Shown here: positions 8,273 to 16,733 of the stretch, piece by piece
How the letters are laid out: every line of letters begins with the position of its first letter
Position numbering within the stretch: the stretch's first letter is position 1
Program-made: the position numbers and the translations under genes
Assembly (NCBI RefSeq): GCF_029054785.1
Contig: NZ_JAIDEN010000097.1
Span: 1 to 29,895, forward strand
Source of the DNA: Duncaniella sp.
Lineage (GTDB): Bacteria; Bacteroidota; Bacteroidia; Bacteroidales; Muribaculaceae
Length of the DNA: 29,895 nt
Direction of reading: 5' to 3'
The notes under the pieces: generated by a model
What the model saw: only the letters and a program-made list of their open reading frames with translations
Databases searched by the model: none
What the model was told of the DNA's origin: nothing

Positions 8273-8280
8273 CAAAGTTA
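8273..8280 (-). promoter_or_regulatory. -7 element of the 31-codon unit
   Basis: Minus-strand TAACTTTG, a perfect TAnnTTTG match, in the extended context TATAACTTTGCAAC. I find no clear TTTG about 20 bases upstream. Confidence 0.55.
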
Positions 8281-8513
8281 TATTATTATTTTTAAAAATC
8301 CTAATACTAATTTATCTATGAATGTAGTCGTCTGGAGGTCGTGTTTTTTAATCAGGCTATAAAGTGAAAAATTGTCAAAATGGCATTGGGCGATGTTTGA
8401 ATGTGTTTTGAAGGTGGTTAAGAAAGTTATAAAATGTAATTTGGTTAAAATAAGTTAATGCGGAATTGTGAAAATACATGAGTGGTGATAGAGGGTTATT
8501 GGTGATTTTTTCG

Positions 8514-8521
8514 TAACTTTG
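8514..8521 (+). promoter_or_regulatory. -7 element of the lon promoter
   Basis: TAACTTTG, a perfect TAnnTTTG match. The predicted transcript start, about 7 bases downstream, falls at or after base 8527. This rules out the upstream ATG-like start there and supports translation from 8581. Confidence 0.65.
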
Positions 8522-8580
8522 AGGCCGTGTTTTGCACTGTCGTCAGAAGCATTGCAGAACCTTTAATTTATGGAAGAAGT

Positions 8581-10968
8581 ATGAAAGAAGATACAACAAA
8601 GATAGTTTCAGTAGGACAAATAGATATAGGGGTGCCCGCGGAACGGCCTCAGCCTGATTTTTCAGATCTCCCGATCATCGCAATGCGTGATCTCGTGTTG
8701 TTTCCGGGAGTGACTTTTCCCATAACATTAGGACGCGAGGTTTCTGTCAGGACAGCATCTGCGGCAGCCGAACACAATATTCCGGTCGGAATTTTCTGCC
8801 AGAAAGTGGCTTCAGTTGAAAATCCGACACTTGACGATCTGTATGACTACGGTGTTGTAGCCGATGTCCTCAAAACTTTTGATCTGCCTGACGGTACGCA
8901 TACGGCTATTATCGCCGCCCGCGAAAAGATCCGGATCGAGGGGCCCTCGGCCGGCGGACATATTCCGGGTTCTCTTTCCGCACAGGTCAAGTCGGTGCAT
9001 GACAGCGTTTCCCGTTCGTCTGACAAGGAGTTTGTGGCTATTGTCGATGATATCCGACAGACAACACTGAATATACTCCACAGTGGTAATGACAAGATGA
9101 GTGATCTCGCTTTCAATATCGAGAACATTCCGGGTCCGCAGCTGCTGATCAATATGATCTGTACTCACTCGCCGTTTGCTCCTGAGGTGAAAATCGAGCT
9201 GCTGAAAAAGAACCGGCTCAAGGATCGCGCGCAGCTTCTTCTCAGTCATCTTGCCCACAGTGAAGAGATGGCCGAAATACGTGCCGAGGTCCATCGCAAG
9301 GCCCGCAAGAACATTGACGAGCAGCAGCGCAACGCTTTTCTGCAACATCAGTTTGATGTGCTGCGTGAGGAACTTTACGGTGACGACGACGATTGTGCCG
9401 CTCTTGAGGAAAAAGCCAAAGAGATTGATTTTCCTGCGGCAGTACGCCGTACATTTTCAAAAGAACTTGAGAAGCTCAGACGCCTGAATCCGCAGAGTCC
9501 TGATTATAGTGTCCAGTACACCTATCTCCAGTTGCTCACGGATCTTCCCTGGGGCAAGTCCACACCTCTTAACACAGACTTCAGCACTGCCGAGAAAGTG
9601 CTCGACGAGGACCACTATGGCCTTGAAAAGGTCAAGGAGAGAATTCTGGAGCAGCTTGCCGTGATGATGAACACTCCGGAAGGCCGTTCGCCGATCATCT
9701 GTCTTGTCGGTGCGCCCGGTGTCGGAAAGACCTCTCTGGGCCAGTCGATTGCCAAGGCTCTCGGTCGCAATTACCAGCGTGTGTCGCTCGGCGGTCTTCA
9801 TGACGAAGCCGAGATCCGAGGACATCGCCGCACATATATCGGTGCAATGCCCGGACGAATAATCGATGCGGTAAAAAGAGCCGGTACTTCAAATCCGGTT
9901 CTGCTTCTTGACGAGATAGACAAAACCGGAAGTGATTTCAAGGGCGATCCCTCTTCGGCGCTTCTTGAAGTGCTTGATCCGGAACAGAACAGCCATTTCC
10001 ACGACAATTACGTGGATGTGGATTATGATCTGTCGCATGTCCTGTTTATTGCGACGGCCAACACTCTTTCGACCATTCCCCGCCCGCTGCTTGACCGCAT
10101 GGAGGTGATTGATATTTCGGGTTATCTTCCGGAGGAAAAGATTGAAATCGCCCGCAAGCACCTCATACCGCGTATTTCGGAGGAAAACGGTTTTGGCAAG
10201 GAGGAAATCACGTTCACCACAGACGCTCTTGCCAGGATCATCGAAAGTTATACCGGCGAAAGCGGTGTCCGTATGCTTGAAAAGGAAATTGCGAAGGTCA
10301 TACGCAAGATTGTGTTGAACAAGATGCGCGGCAAAGATTATAAACTCACTGTCGAGGTCGACGACCTTCGTGACTATCTCGGAGTCGAGGCCTATACCCC
10401 TGAACGCTATGAAGTGTCTGAGACTCCCGGTGTGGCCACCGGTCTGGCCTGGACTGCGGTGGGAGGTGAGATCCTTTTCATCGAGACTTCAGTCACCCAG
10501 GGAAAGGGAGAGAAACTTACCATCACCGGAAATCTCGGCGATGTCATGAAAGAGTCTGCCGTGATTGCCACTCAGGTGGTCAAAGCGCGGTCGGCCGACT
10601 ATGGCGTTGACCCTGACAGCTTTGAAAACAGGCAGCTCCATATCCATGTGCCGGAAGGTGCGATTCCCAAAGATGGTCCGTCTGCCGGTATCACCATGTG
10701 TGTCTCGATTCTGTCAGCCCTGACAGGTCGCCCTGTAAAATCAAGGCTTGCCATGACAGGAGAAATCACTCTTCGCGGCAAGGTGCTCCCTGTCGGAGGC
10801 ATCAAAGAGAAAATGCTTGCCGCCAAACGGGCCGGAATCACAGACATTATCCTTTGTGCCGACAACCGCAAGAATATCGAGGATATAAAGCCCATCTATA
10901 TCTCCGGCCTGACATTCCACTATGTCAAGACCATTGACGAGGTGTTTGCGGTTGCTTTCGGCGATTAA
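8581..10968 (+). CDS. lon: ATP-dependent protease Lon
   Basis: Cytoplasmic AAA+ serine protease that unfolds and degrades damaged and regulatory proteins. From the chosen ATG (MKEDTTKIVSVG) it has 795 residues, the normal length. In order it has the N-terminal substrate-binding LON domain (about 30-230), a coiled linker (about 230-330), the AAA+ module with Walker A GAPGVGKT (Lys383) and Walker B LLLDEID (Asp444/Glu445), and the proteolytic domain with Ser701 in PKDGPSAGIT and Lys742 in GGIKEKMLAAKRAGI, the catalytic dyad. An in-frame start 18 codons earlier is rejected because the TAACTTTG promoter box sits just before it. The PASTA and rluD genes follow on the same strand. Confidence 0.97.
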   Translation: MKEDTTKIVSVGQIDIGVPAERPQPDFSDLPIIAMRDLVLFPGVTFPITLGREVSVRTASAAAEHNIPVGIFCQKVASVENPTLDDLYDYGVVADVLKTFDLPDGTHTAIIAAREKIRIEGPSAGGHIPGSLSAQVKSVHDSVSRSSDKEFVAIVDDIRQTTLNILHSGNDKMSDLAFNIENIPGPQLLINMICTHSPFAPEVKIELLKKNRLKDRAQLLLSHLAHSEEMAEIRAEVHRKARKNIDEQQRNAFLQHQFDVLREELYGDDDDCAALEEKAKEIDFPAAVRRTFSKELEKLRRLNPQSPDYSVQYTYLQLLTDLPWGKSTPLNTDFSTAEKVLDEDHYGLEKVKERILEQLAVMMNTPEGRSPIICLVGAPGVGKTSLGQSIAKALGRNYQRVSLGGLHDEAEIRGHRRTYIGAMPGRIIDAVKRAGTSNPVLLLDEIDKTGSDFKGDPSSALLEVLDPEQNSHFHDNYVDVDYDLSHVLFIATANTLSTIPRPLLDRMEVIDISGYLPEEKIEIARKHLIPRISEENGFGKEEITFTTDALARIIESYTGESGVRMLEKEIAKVIRKIVLNKMRGKDYKLTVEVDDLRDYLGVEAYTPERYEVSETPGVATGLAWTAVGGEILFIETSVTQGKGEKLTITGNLGDVMKESAVIATQVVKARSADYGVDPDSFENRQLHIHVPEGAIPKDGPSAGITMCVSILSALTGRPVKSRLAMTGEITLRGKVLPVGGIKEKMLAAKRAGITDIILCADNRKNIEDIKPIYISGLTFHYVKTIDEVFAVAFGD

Positions 10969-11013
10969 ACTCTCGGATAAACCTCTCGATCTCTCATCTA
11001 TATAATTAAATAT

Positions 11014-11604
11014 ATGAAGAAAATTTTTCTCCACATCGGGATTATGATGGTCGTGGCCGTGGTCATCGGCTGGTTGGCCATGCTGTGGCTGGATGTCTGG
11101 ACTCGCCATGACGATACTATAACTGTCCCCTCTGTAAAGACTCTCTCTTTCGGAGAGGCGGCTACACGGTTGGATCGTGAAGGACTTGTGGCTGTGTTGA
11201 GCGATTCGGTCTATGATAAATCGACCCGCCCCGGTACAGTCATTGATCAGAATCCCAAGGTCGGAACGGTTGTGAAGGAAGGGCGTGAGATTTATCTTAC
11301 GATCAATGCCTTTTCGCCTAAAATGGTCTCACTCCCGACTCTTACGGATATTTCGCTCCGCCAGGCCAAGTCTATCCTTGAAGGTCTGGAGATAAAGAAA
11401 GTGGTGGAGAAAAGAGTTCCGAGTGATTTCAAGGATCTTGTGCTTGCAGTCCGCTATAAGGGGACCCGTCTTTCGCCCGGCGCGCGTGTGCCGGTCAATG
11501 CGACGATTGAACTTGAGGTCGGTGAAGGAAAGGCTGAAGAGTTCCTTGATTCGATCAGTGTGGACTCCACTGAATCTTCGGCTGAACAACTGAATCTGTT
11601 TTGA
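11014..11604 (+). CDS. Membrane-anchored PASTA domain protein
   Basis: A 196-residue protein with one N-terminal transmembrane helix (about 8-29) and an external part holding two clear PASTA repeats. The first (about 38-104) reads VPSVKTLSFGEAATRLDREGL...PGTVIDQNPKVGTVVKEGREIYLTI; the second (about 108-170) reads LPTLTDISLRQAKSILEGLE... and ends in IELEVG. PASTA domains bind peptidoglycan stem peptides or muropeptides in PBPs and Ser/Thr kinases; here there is no kinase or transpeptidase domain. A short acidic Ser-rich tail ends the protein. It lies 45 bases after lon and 2 bases before rluD, a PASTA-RluD pairing common in Bacteroidetes. The exact role is unknown to me; a cell-wall sensing or scaffold role is an inference. 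Confidence 0.85.
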   Translation: MKKIFLHIGIMMVVAVVIGWLAMLWLDVWTRHDDTITVPSVKTLSFGEAATRLDREGLVAVLSDSVYDKSTRPGTVIDQNPKVGTVVKEGREIYLTINAFSPKMVSLPTLTDISLRQAKSILEGLEIKKVVEKRVPSDFKDLVLAVRYKGTRLSPGARVPVNATIELEVGEGKAEEFLDSISVDSTESSAEQLNLF

Positions 11605-11606
11605 TT

Positions 11607-12677
11607 ATGGCGGCAGAAGATCTTGACGAAGAACTTGTCGACGGGCTTGACGGCGAAATCTCCGCATCAGGTGCGGAGGGTGAGTTGTATGAGCATTTCC
11701 GCTTTGTAGCCGACAAGGGGCAGCAGCTGTTGCGTATTGACAAATATCTGGTCACCAGACTTGAAAAATCGTCGCGAAACCGCATTCAGCAGGCTGCCGA
11801 TGCAGGTTGCATCCTGGTCAACGGCAAGGCCGTAAAGTCAAATTACAGGGTCAAGCCGCTGGATGTCATCCAGATTGTGATGGACCGTCCGCGCTATGAG
11901 CTTGAAATCATAGCTGAGGATATTCCGCTTGACATAGTCTATGAGGATGACCATCTGCTGGTTGTCAATAAGCCCGCAGGACTTGTGGTGCACCCCGGCC
12001 ACGGCAATTATTCAGGCACACTTGTCAATGCTTTGGCCTGGCATTTCAGAGACAACCCCGATTACGATGTCAGCGATCCGCGTCTCGGATTGGTTCACAG
12101 AATTGACAAGGATACTTCCGGATTGCTCGTCGTTGCGAAGACTCCGGATGCCAAGACCCATCTTGGCCGGCAGTTTTTCAACAAGACAACCAAGAGAGAA
12201 TATAATGCCCTGGTGTGGGGCGTCCCTTCACCGCTTAGCGGTCGCATTGAAGGCAATATCGGCCGCAATCCGAAGGATCGCTTGCAGATGGCCGTCCTTC
12301 CCGCCGACGATCCGACCGGCAAGCATGCGGTCACTCACTATGAAGTGCTTGAGGATTTCGGACATGTCGCTTTAGTCAAATGTGTGCTTGAGACCGGAAG
12401 AACCCATCAGATACGCGTCCACATGCGTCATATAGGTCACCCGCTGTTTTCTGATGCGCGTTATGGCGGCGATGTCGTTTTGCGTGGCGAGCGTAGCGGT
12501 TCCTACCAGAAGTTCGTGGCAAATTGCTTTGACATTTGTCCTCGTCAGGCGCTTCATGCACGCACATTGGGATTTGTCCATCCTGTCACCGGTGAAGAGA
12601 TGTTTTTCAGCGCTCCGATTCCGGCTGACATGCAGGCCTTGATTGAAAAATGGCGCTCCTATGCCTCTCAGCGATAA
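11607..12677 (+). CDS. rluD: RluD-family 23S rRNA pseudouridine synthase
   Basis: Converts uridines of large-subunit rRNA to pseudouridine during ribosome assembly. The protein has 356 residues from ATG 11607 (MAAEDLDEELVDG); a TTG two codons earlier is an alternative. An acidic N-terminal extension (1-35) precedes an S4 RNA-binding domain (about 40-100: RIDKYLVTRLEKSSRNRIQQ). The catalytic domain carries YEDDHLLVVNKPAGLVVHPG and the HRIDKDTSGLLVVAK motif, with catalytic Asp167, then TGRTHQIRVHMRHIGHP. The gene starts two bases after the PASTA stop codon. RluD-type is the best fit; RluC-like specificity cannot be excluded from sequence alone. Confidence 0.93.
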   Translation: MAAEDLDEELVDGLDGEISASGAEGELYEHFRFVADKGQQLLRIDKYLVTRLEKSSRNRIQQAADAGCILVNGKAVKSNYRVKPLDVIQIVMDRPRYELEIIAEDIPLDIVYEDDHLLVVNKPAGLVVHPGHGNYSGTLVNALAWHFRDNPDYDVSDPRLGLVHRIDKDTSGLLVVAKTPDAKTHLGRQFFNKTTKREYNALVWGVPSPLSGRIEGNIGRNPKDRLQMAVLPADDPTGKHAVTHYEVLEDFGHVALVKCVLETGRTHQIRVHMRHIGHPLFSDARYGGDVVLRGERSGSYQKFVANCFDICPRQALHARTLGFVHPVTGEEMFFSAPIPADMQALIEKWRSYASQR

Positions 12678-12736
12678 AAAGAAGAGACTTGATAGGATCT
12701 GAAGCGCTCCTGAATGTTAAATTTAGGTTAAATTAC

Positions 12737-12767
12737 TTGACAAGGGCCTGATAAGATTGTATTTTTG
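12737..12767 (+). promoter_or_regulatory. Promoter of the ftsX-uppP-truB-queA operon
   Basis: TTG at 12737-12739, exactly 20 bases, then TATTTTTG at 12760-12767. This is a near-perfect Bacteroidetes promoter. The -7 element covers the in-frame ATG at 12757 and the expected start of transcription is about 12774, so translation must begin at 12784. Confidence 0.78.
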
Positions 12768-12783
12768 TATTCTATTATCTATT

Positions 12784-13662
12784 ATGGCAAGAAGGCGTCC
12801 TCACATAATCCCCTTGTTTACTACCCGTGCCACGGCGACTGTCTCTGTCGCTTTGGTCCTTTTTATTCTCGGAATGGCTTCGCTGATCGGGATTGCGACC
12901 CGTGTTGTCACTGACAACATACGTGAGAATATGGGCTTCGTGGTCATGTTCAATGAAGATGTGACGGCGTCTGACATCGCTTCTGTGAAATCCATGTTTG
13001 AGAAAGACCCAGGAGTGTCATCCACTGTCTTTTCTTCTCCGGATGCTGTCCTCGAACGCTGGCAGGCTATGGTCGGAGAGGAGGAAGACATCATTCGTCT
13101 TTCCGGAATCAACCCCTTTGTCGCAGAACTTGAGGTGCATGTCAATCCGGAATATGCTTCTTCCGATAGTCTTGACCGTATGATCGCCCCGCTGATGCTT
13201 TTGCCTCAGGTCGGTGAAGTCAAAGTCCATACAGAACTGGTCGACCGTGTCAATGCGACATTGCGCAGCGTCGGCCTTGGGCTGCTTGTTGTCGCTGTGG
13301 CTCTTCTGATTGTGTCGTTTGTGCTGATATTCAATACAGTGCGGCTGTCGGTCTATGCGCGTCGCTTTACAATTTACACAATGAAACTCGTAGGTGCGAC
13401 CGGCGGTTTTATCCGTCGGCCTTTCCTGTTTGACAATATTGTCAACGGTCTTGTCGCAGGCTTGTTGGCTTCGGGTGCTCTGATTCTGGTAGTCCTCTAT
13501 TGCTCTTCGCTCGATCTTTCGGTCGCTGAGATACTTACATGGCAGGCGGTACTTCCGGTTATCGGAGGGTTGCTTGTGACTGGTGTGTTCATTTGTCTTG
13601 TGGCCGCTCTTTTTGCCACAAACAGATATTTGCGTCTCTCCTACGACGAAATGTTTAAATAA
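12784..13662 (+). CDS. ftsX: Cell division ABC transporter permease FtsX
   Basis: Inner-membrane partner of the ATPase FtsE; together they control peptidoglycan hydrolases at the division site. The 292-residue protein has the classic FtsX topology: a cytoplasmic basic N-terminus (MARRRPHI), TM1 (about 18-38), a periplasmic domain (about 40-160, with LERWQAMVGEEEDIIRLSGI and NPFVAELEV), then TM2 (163-185), the loop VYARRFTIYTMKLVGAT, TM3 (216-240) and TM4 (255-277). The start is set at 12784 because the promoter overlaps the earlier ATG. FtsE is not in this window, as is usual in Bacteroidetes where ftsE and ftsX are unlinked. It heads the operon with DUF3098, uppP, truB and queA. Confidence 0.93.
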   Translation: MARRRPHIIPLFTTRATATVSVALVLFILGMASLIGIATRVVTDNIRENMGFVVMFNEDVTASDIASVKSMFEKDPGVSSTVFSSPDAVLERWQAMVGEEEDIIRLSGINPFVAELEVHVNPEYASSDSLDRMIAPLMLLPQVGEVKVHTELVDRVNATLRSVGLGLLVVAVALLIVSFVLIFNTVRLSVYARRFTIYTMKLVGATGGFIRRPFLFDNIVNGLVAGLLASGALILVVLYCSSLDLSVAEILTWQAVLPVIGGLLVTGVFICLVAALFATNRYLRLSYDEMFK

Positions 13663-13684
13663 CCTCATATATAATATTATAATA

Positions 13685-13978
13685 ATGGCATACAAACAGA
13701 CTGCAAAGCCGTCTTCCGAACGGGAAACTCAGCTTGACCCCGAAAACAGAAGCCAGCTTCCGTTATTAAAGATAAATTTCAGACTCATGGCCATTGCCGG
13801 TGCCATGATCGTGCTTGGATTCTGTCTGATGGCAGGCGGTGCAACCGGCTGGGATTCTTTTAATGAAGATATCTTTTCCGCACGTCGTGTGGTTGTCGGA
13901 CCGACAATTGCCTTCCTCGGATTTCTCTTCATGGGATTTGCAATAATGTATAGCCCTAAGGGTAAAACAGAAAAATAA
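13685..13978 (+). CDS. DUF3098 small membrane protein
   Basis: A 97-residue protein of the Bacteroidetes-specific DUF3098 family, function unknown. The polar N-terminus (about 1-35) is cytoplasmic; two transmembrane helices follow (about 36-55, MAIAGAMIVLGFCLMAGG, and 73-92, TIAFLGFLFMGFAIMY) joined by a loop with WDSFNEDIFSARRVVVGP, the family signature. It ends in a short Lys-rich tail. The start at 13685 is preferred because the longer frame begins inside ftsX. It lies 22 bases after ftsX and 18 before uppP; this fixed position between them suggests a role linked to division or lipid II recycling, which is inference. Confidence 0.85.
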   Translation: MAYKQTAKPSSERETQLDPENRSQLPLLKINFRLMAIAGAMIVLGFCLMAGGATGWDSFNEDIFSARRVVVGPTIAFLGFLFMGFAIMYSPKGKTEK

Positions 13979-13996
13979 ACCTTTTAAATTCAGAGA

Positions 13997-14815
13997 ATGG
14001 ATTGTATTGATGCTCTGATTCTCGGCATAGTGCAGGGCCTTGCCGAGTATCTTCCTATAAGCAGTAGCGGTCATCTTGAGATTTGCCGCGAGATTCTCGG
14101 TCTCAAACTTGCGGGCGCTGACGCTCTTGAATTCGACATTGTGCTTCACGTTGCCACTGTTTTGAGTACTATCGTGGTGCTTTGGAGTGAATTTGTGCCT
14201 TTGTGCAAGTCGTTTTTCACTATTGCCCGTGACGATAAGTTTTTCTACGTCTGCAAGATCCTGCTTTCATGTATTCCGGTCGCGATTGTCGGGCTGTTTT
14301 TCAAGGATTTTGTAGAGCAGTTCTTTGGCGACGGGCTCTTTGTGGTCGGAATCTGCTTGCTTGTAACGGCGTGTCTGCTTTCGTTCGCCTACTTCTTCCG
14401 CAATCCTGACCGTGAGAAGAAAGAAGGTGTCAAAGGGCATGAGATCACCTGGGGCGATGCTCTGATAATAGGCTGCGCCCAGGCTGTCGCAGTGCTTCCC
14501 GGTCTTAGCCGTTCGGGTACGACGATCGCTACCGGTCTTCTTCTTGGTGACAAGCGCGATAAAATCGCCCAGTTCTCATTTTTCATGGTGATTATCCCGA
14601 TTCTTGGCGAAGCCCTGCTGAGCCTGAAAGATCTGCTTGCAGGCGAGGGTGTCGGAGAGTCTGTCGGCATGTGGCCTTTGCTTGTAGGATTCCTGGCTTC
14701 TTTTGTGGTCGGTTGCGCCGCCTGCAAGTGGATGATAAGCATTGTCAAGAAAGGCAAACTCGTTTGGTTTGCAGTTTACTGTCTCATTGTCGGTGTGCTT
14801 TGCATCGTCTGGTAA
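13997..14815 (+). CDS. uppP: Undecaprenyl-diphosphatase (BacA/UppP family)
   Basis: An integral membrane enzyme that dephosphorylates undecaprenyl pyrophosphate so the carrier lipid can be reused for peptidoglycan and surface polysaccharides; overexpression gives bacitracin resistance. Both family motifs are present: QGLAEYLPISSSGHL (about 13-27, with Glu17 and His26) and PGLSRSGTTIATG (168-180). The 272 residues and about eight hydrophobic segments fit the family. Its 22-base spacing to truB keeps it inside the ftsX operon. Confidence 0.96.
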   Translation: MDCIDALILGIVQGLAEYLPISSSGHLEICREILGLKLAGADALEFDIVLHVATVLSTIVVLWSEFVPLCKSFFTIARDDKFFYVCKILLSCIPVAIVGLFFKDFVEQFFGDGLFVVGICLLVTACLLSFAYFFRNPDREKKEGVKGHEITWGDALIIGCAQAVAVLPGLSRSGTTIATGLLLGDKRDKIAQFSFFMVIIPILGEALLSLKDLLAGEGVGESVGMWPLLVGFLASFVVGCAACKWMISIVKKGKLVWFAVYCLIVGVLCIVW

Positions 14816-14837
14816 AAAGTCCGGTTGAAAATAGGAT

Positions 14838-15563
14838 ATGGATTTCGTAACAGGAGAAATTTTATACATTGACAAGCCTTTGGAATGGACTTCATTCGAT
14901 GTTGTGAAGCGCCTCAGAGGTGTCATACTCCATAAGATTCATCGCAAGAAATTCAAGGTCGGCCATGCCGGTACCTTGGATCCTCTCGCTACCGGTGTGA
15001 TGGTCGTTGTCACAGGCCGTGCCACCAAACTGATCGAATCATTGCAGGCTGGCGTCAAGGAATATGTGGCGACCTTGCAGATCGGTGCCACGACACCGTC
15101 GTTTGACCTCGAAACCGAGGTCGATGCCACTTATCCCGCCGGACATGTCACCCGTGAGCTTATCGAGGAGATTCTGCCTCGTTTCATCGGGCGTATCGAG
15201 CAGGTGCCTCCGGCCTTTTCCGCTTGTAAGGTGGATGGAAAACGTGCCTATAAAATGGCGCGTAAGGGGCATGAAGTGGAACTTAAACCGAAAGTTCTTG
15301 TCATTGATACGATCGAGATCATTGACTTTGACCCTGAAAAGATGACCTTGACCTTGAGGATCGTATGCAGTAAGGGTACATATATCCGTGCGCTTGCCCG
15401 CGACATCGGAGAGGCTCTCGGATCCGGTGCCCATCTCATAGGCTTGCGCCGTACGCGGGTCGGCGATGCTGTGATTGACAACTGTCTCAGCGTTGACGCT
15501 GCGGTTGAGATGATCAGAAATGCCGAGGTCACATTCCCGGAGGGTGAGGAATCGGACAACTGA
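14838..15563 (+). CDS. truB: tRNA pseudouridine-55 synthase TruB
   Basis: Makes pseudouridine 55 in the T-loop of tRNAs. The 241-residue protein has the N-terminal motif IDKPLEWTSFDVV and the catalytic loop KVGHAGTLDPLATGVMVV with Asp48. Further conserved segments are PPAFSACKVDGKRAYKMARKG and CSKGTYIRALARDIGEALG. It lacks the C-terminal PUA domain of the E. coli enzyme (314 residues), which is normal for this phylum. It follows uppP by 22 bases; queA starts 70 bases further on. Confidence 0.96.
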   Translation: MDFVTGEILYIDKPLEWTSFDVVKRLRGVILHKIHRKKFKVGHAGTLDPLATGVMVVVTGRATKLIESLQAGVKEYVATLQIGATTPSFDLETEVDATYPAGHVTRELIEEILPRFIGRIEQVPPAFSACKVDGKRAYKMARKGHEVELKPKVLVIDTIEIIDFDPEKMTLTLRIVCSKGTYIRALARDIGEALGSGAHLIGLRRTRVGDAVIDNCLSVDAAVEMIRNAEVTFPEGEESDN

Positions 15564-15633
15564 TGTCATTTCGCCCCACCGATACAGATATTTTTTTATT
15601 CAGAAATCAGTTCTAAACGTTACATATTTAAGG

Positions 15634-16686
15634 ATGAAGTTATCTCAATTTAAATTCCGCCTTCCGGAAGAGCTTATCGCTCAGCGTCCGGCTCCCGAAC
15701 GGGACCAGTCAAGAATGATGGTTGTCAACCGCCGTACAGGAGAAATAGAACACAAAATATTCAAGGATATCATTGATTATTTTGATGACGGAGACTTGTT
15801 TGTCTACAATGACACGATGGTTTTCCCCGCCCGTCTCTATGGCAACAAGGAGAAGACCGGTGCCCGCATCGAGGTGTTCCTTCTGCGTGAGCTTAGTGCG
15901 GAAAATAAACTTTGGGATGTTCTCGTAGAGCCTGCGCGTAAGATCCGTATCGGAAACAAGCTCTATTTCGGCGACGATGAGTCGATGGTCGCTGAAGTGA
16001 TTGACAATACAACTTCACGCGGACGCACACTCCGCTTCCTTTACGACGGTCCCCATGAAGAGTTTAAGAAAGAACTTTATAAATTGGGAACCACTCCTCT
16101 GCCTTACTACATCAACCGCGAGCCGGACGAAGAGGATGCAGAGCGTTATCAGACAATCTTTGCCCGCAAGGAAGGTGCTGTGATAGTTCCTGGAGCTGCA
16201 TTGCATTTCTCTCGCGAACTTTTGAAACGTCTTGAGATCAAGGGTGTCAACCAGGGCTTCATCACTATCCACAGCGGTCTTGGCAACTATCGCGATATCG
16301 ATGTGGAGGATCTGACAAAGCACCGTATGGACTCTGAGGAGATGGAAGCTGACGATGAACTTGTAAAACTTGTCAATACCACTAAAGACGGCGGACATCG
16401 TGTGTGCGCGGTCGGTACTTCGGTGCTTCGCGCTGTGGCCAGTGCTGTCAGCATGGGTGATCACATGAAGACCTACTCAGGATGGACCAACAAGTTCATT
16501 TTCCCGCCCTATGATTTCTCTGTGACCGATGCGCTCGTTTCCAATTTCCACCTGCCTTATTCTACCATGCTGATGATGGTCGCTGCTTTCGGTGGCTATG
16601 ATCTGGTGATGGATGCCTACAAAAAGGCTGTCAAGGAAGGCTATAAGTTTGGTGTCTATGGCGATGCCATGCTGATTGTTTCATAA
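15634..16686 (+). CDS. queA: S-adenosylmethionine:tRNA ribosyltransferase-isomerase QueA
   Basis: Transfers and isomerises the ribosyl group of SAM onto preQ1 in tRNA to give epoxyqueuosine, the penultimate step of queuosine synthesis. The 350-residue protein starts at MKLSQFKFRLPEELIAQRPAPERDQSR, the standard QueA N-terminus; the longer frame overlaps truB and is rejected. Other hallmarks are GDLFVYNDTMVFPARLYG, TPLPYYINREPDEEDAERYQTIFA, GAVIVPGAALHFS, FITIHSGLGNYRDIDVEDLTKH and the C-terminal NFHLPYSTMLMMVAAFGGYD. Length and motif order are normal. It is probably cotranscribed with truB. Confidence 0.96.
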   Translation: MKLSQFKFRLPEELIAQRPAPERDQSRMMVVNRRTGEIEHKIFKDIIDYFDDGDLFVYNDTMVFPARLYGNKEKTGARIEVFLLRELSAENKLWDVLVEPARKIRIGNKLYFGDDESMVAEVIDNTTSRGRTLRFLYDGPHEEFKKELYKLGTTPLPYYINREPDEEDAERYQTIFARKEGAVIVPGAALHFSRELLKRLEIKGVNQGFITIHSGLGNYRDIDVEDLTKHRMDSEEMEADDELVKLVNTTKDGGHRVCAVGTSVLRAVASAVSMGDHMKTYSGWTNKFIFPPYDFSVTDALVSNFHLPYSTMLMMVAAFGGYDLVMDAYKKAVKEGYKFGVYGDAMLIVS

Positions 16687-16733
16687 CGGTATCAGCGTGA
16701 TTTTCGCAGATAAATCTTTAATAGTTAATTGAT

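Larger units (their letters stand above)
8051..8580. other. 530-base gap between cls and lon
   Basis: The left part holds the minus-strand 31-codon unit and its terminator (8093-8280). The right end holds the lon promoter (8514-8521). The AT-rich stretch 8281-8513 contains no ORF longer than about 15 codons with a plausible start, no obvious hairpin and no repeat; I see nothing else in it. Confidence 0.6.

Noticed and set aside
8527..8580. Longer N-terminus for Lon (MFCTVVRSIAEP...)
   Set aside because: The TAACTTTG box ends at 8521, so the transcript would begin at or after that start codon; the residues are not Lon-like.
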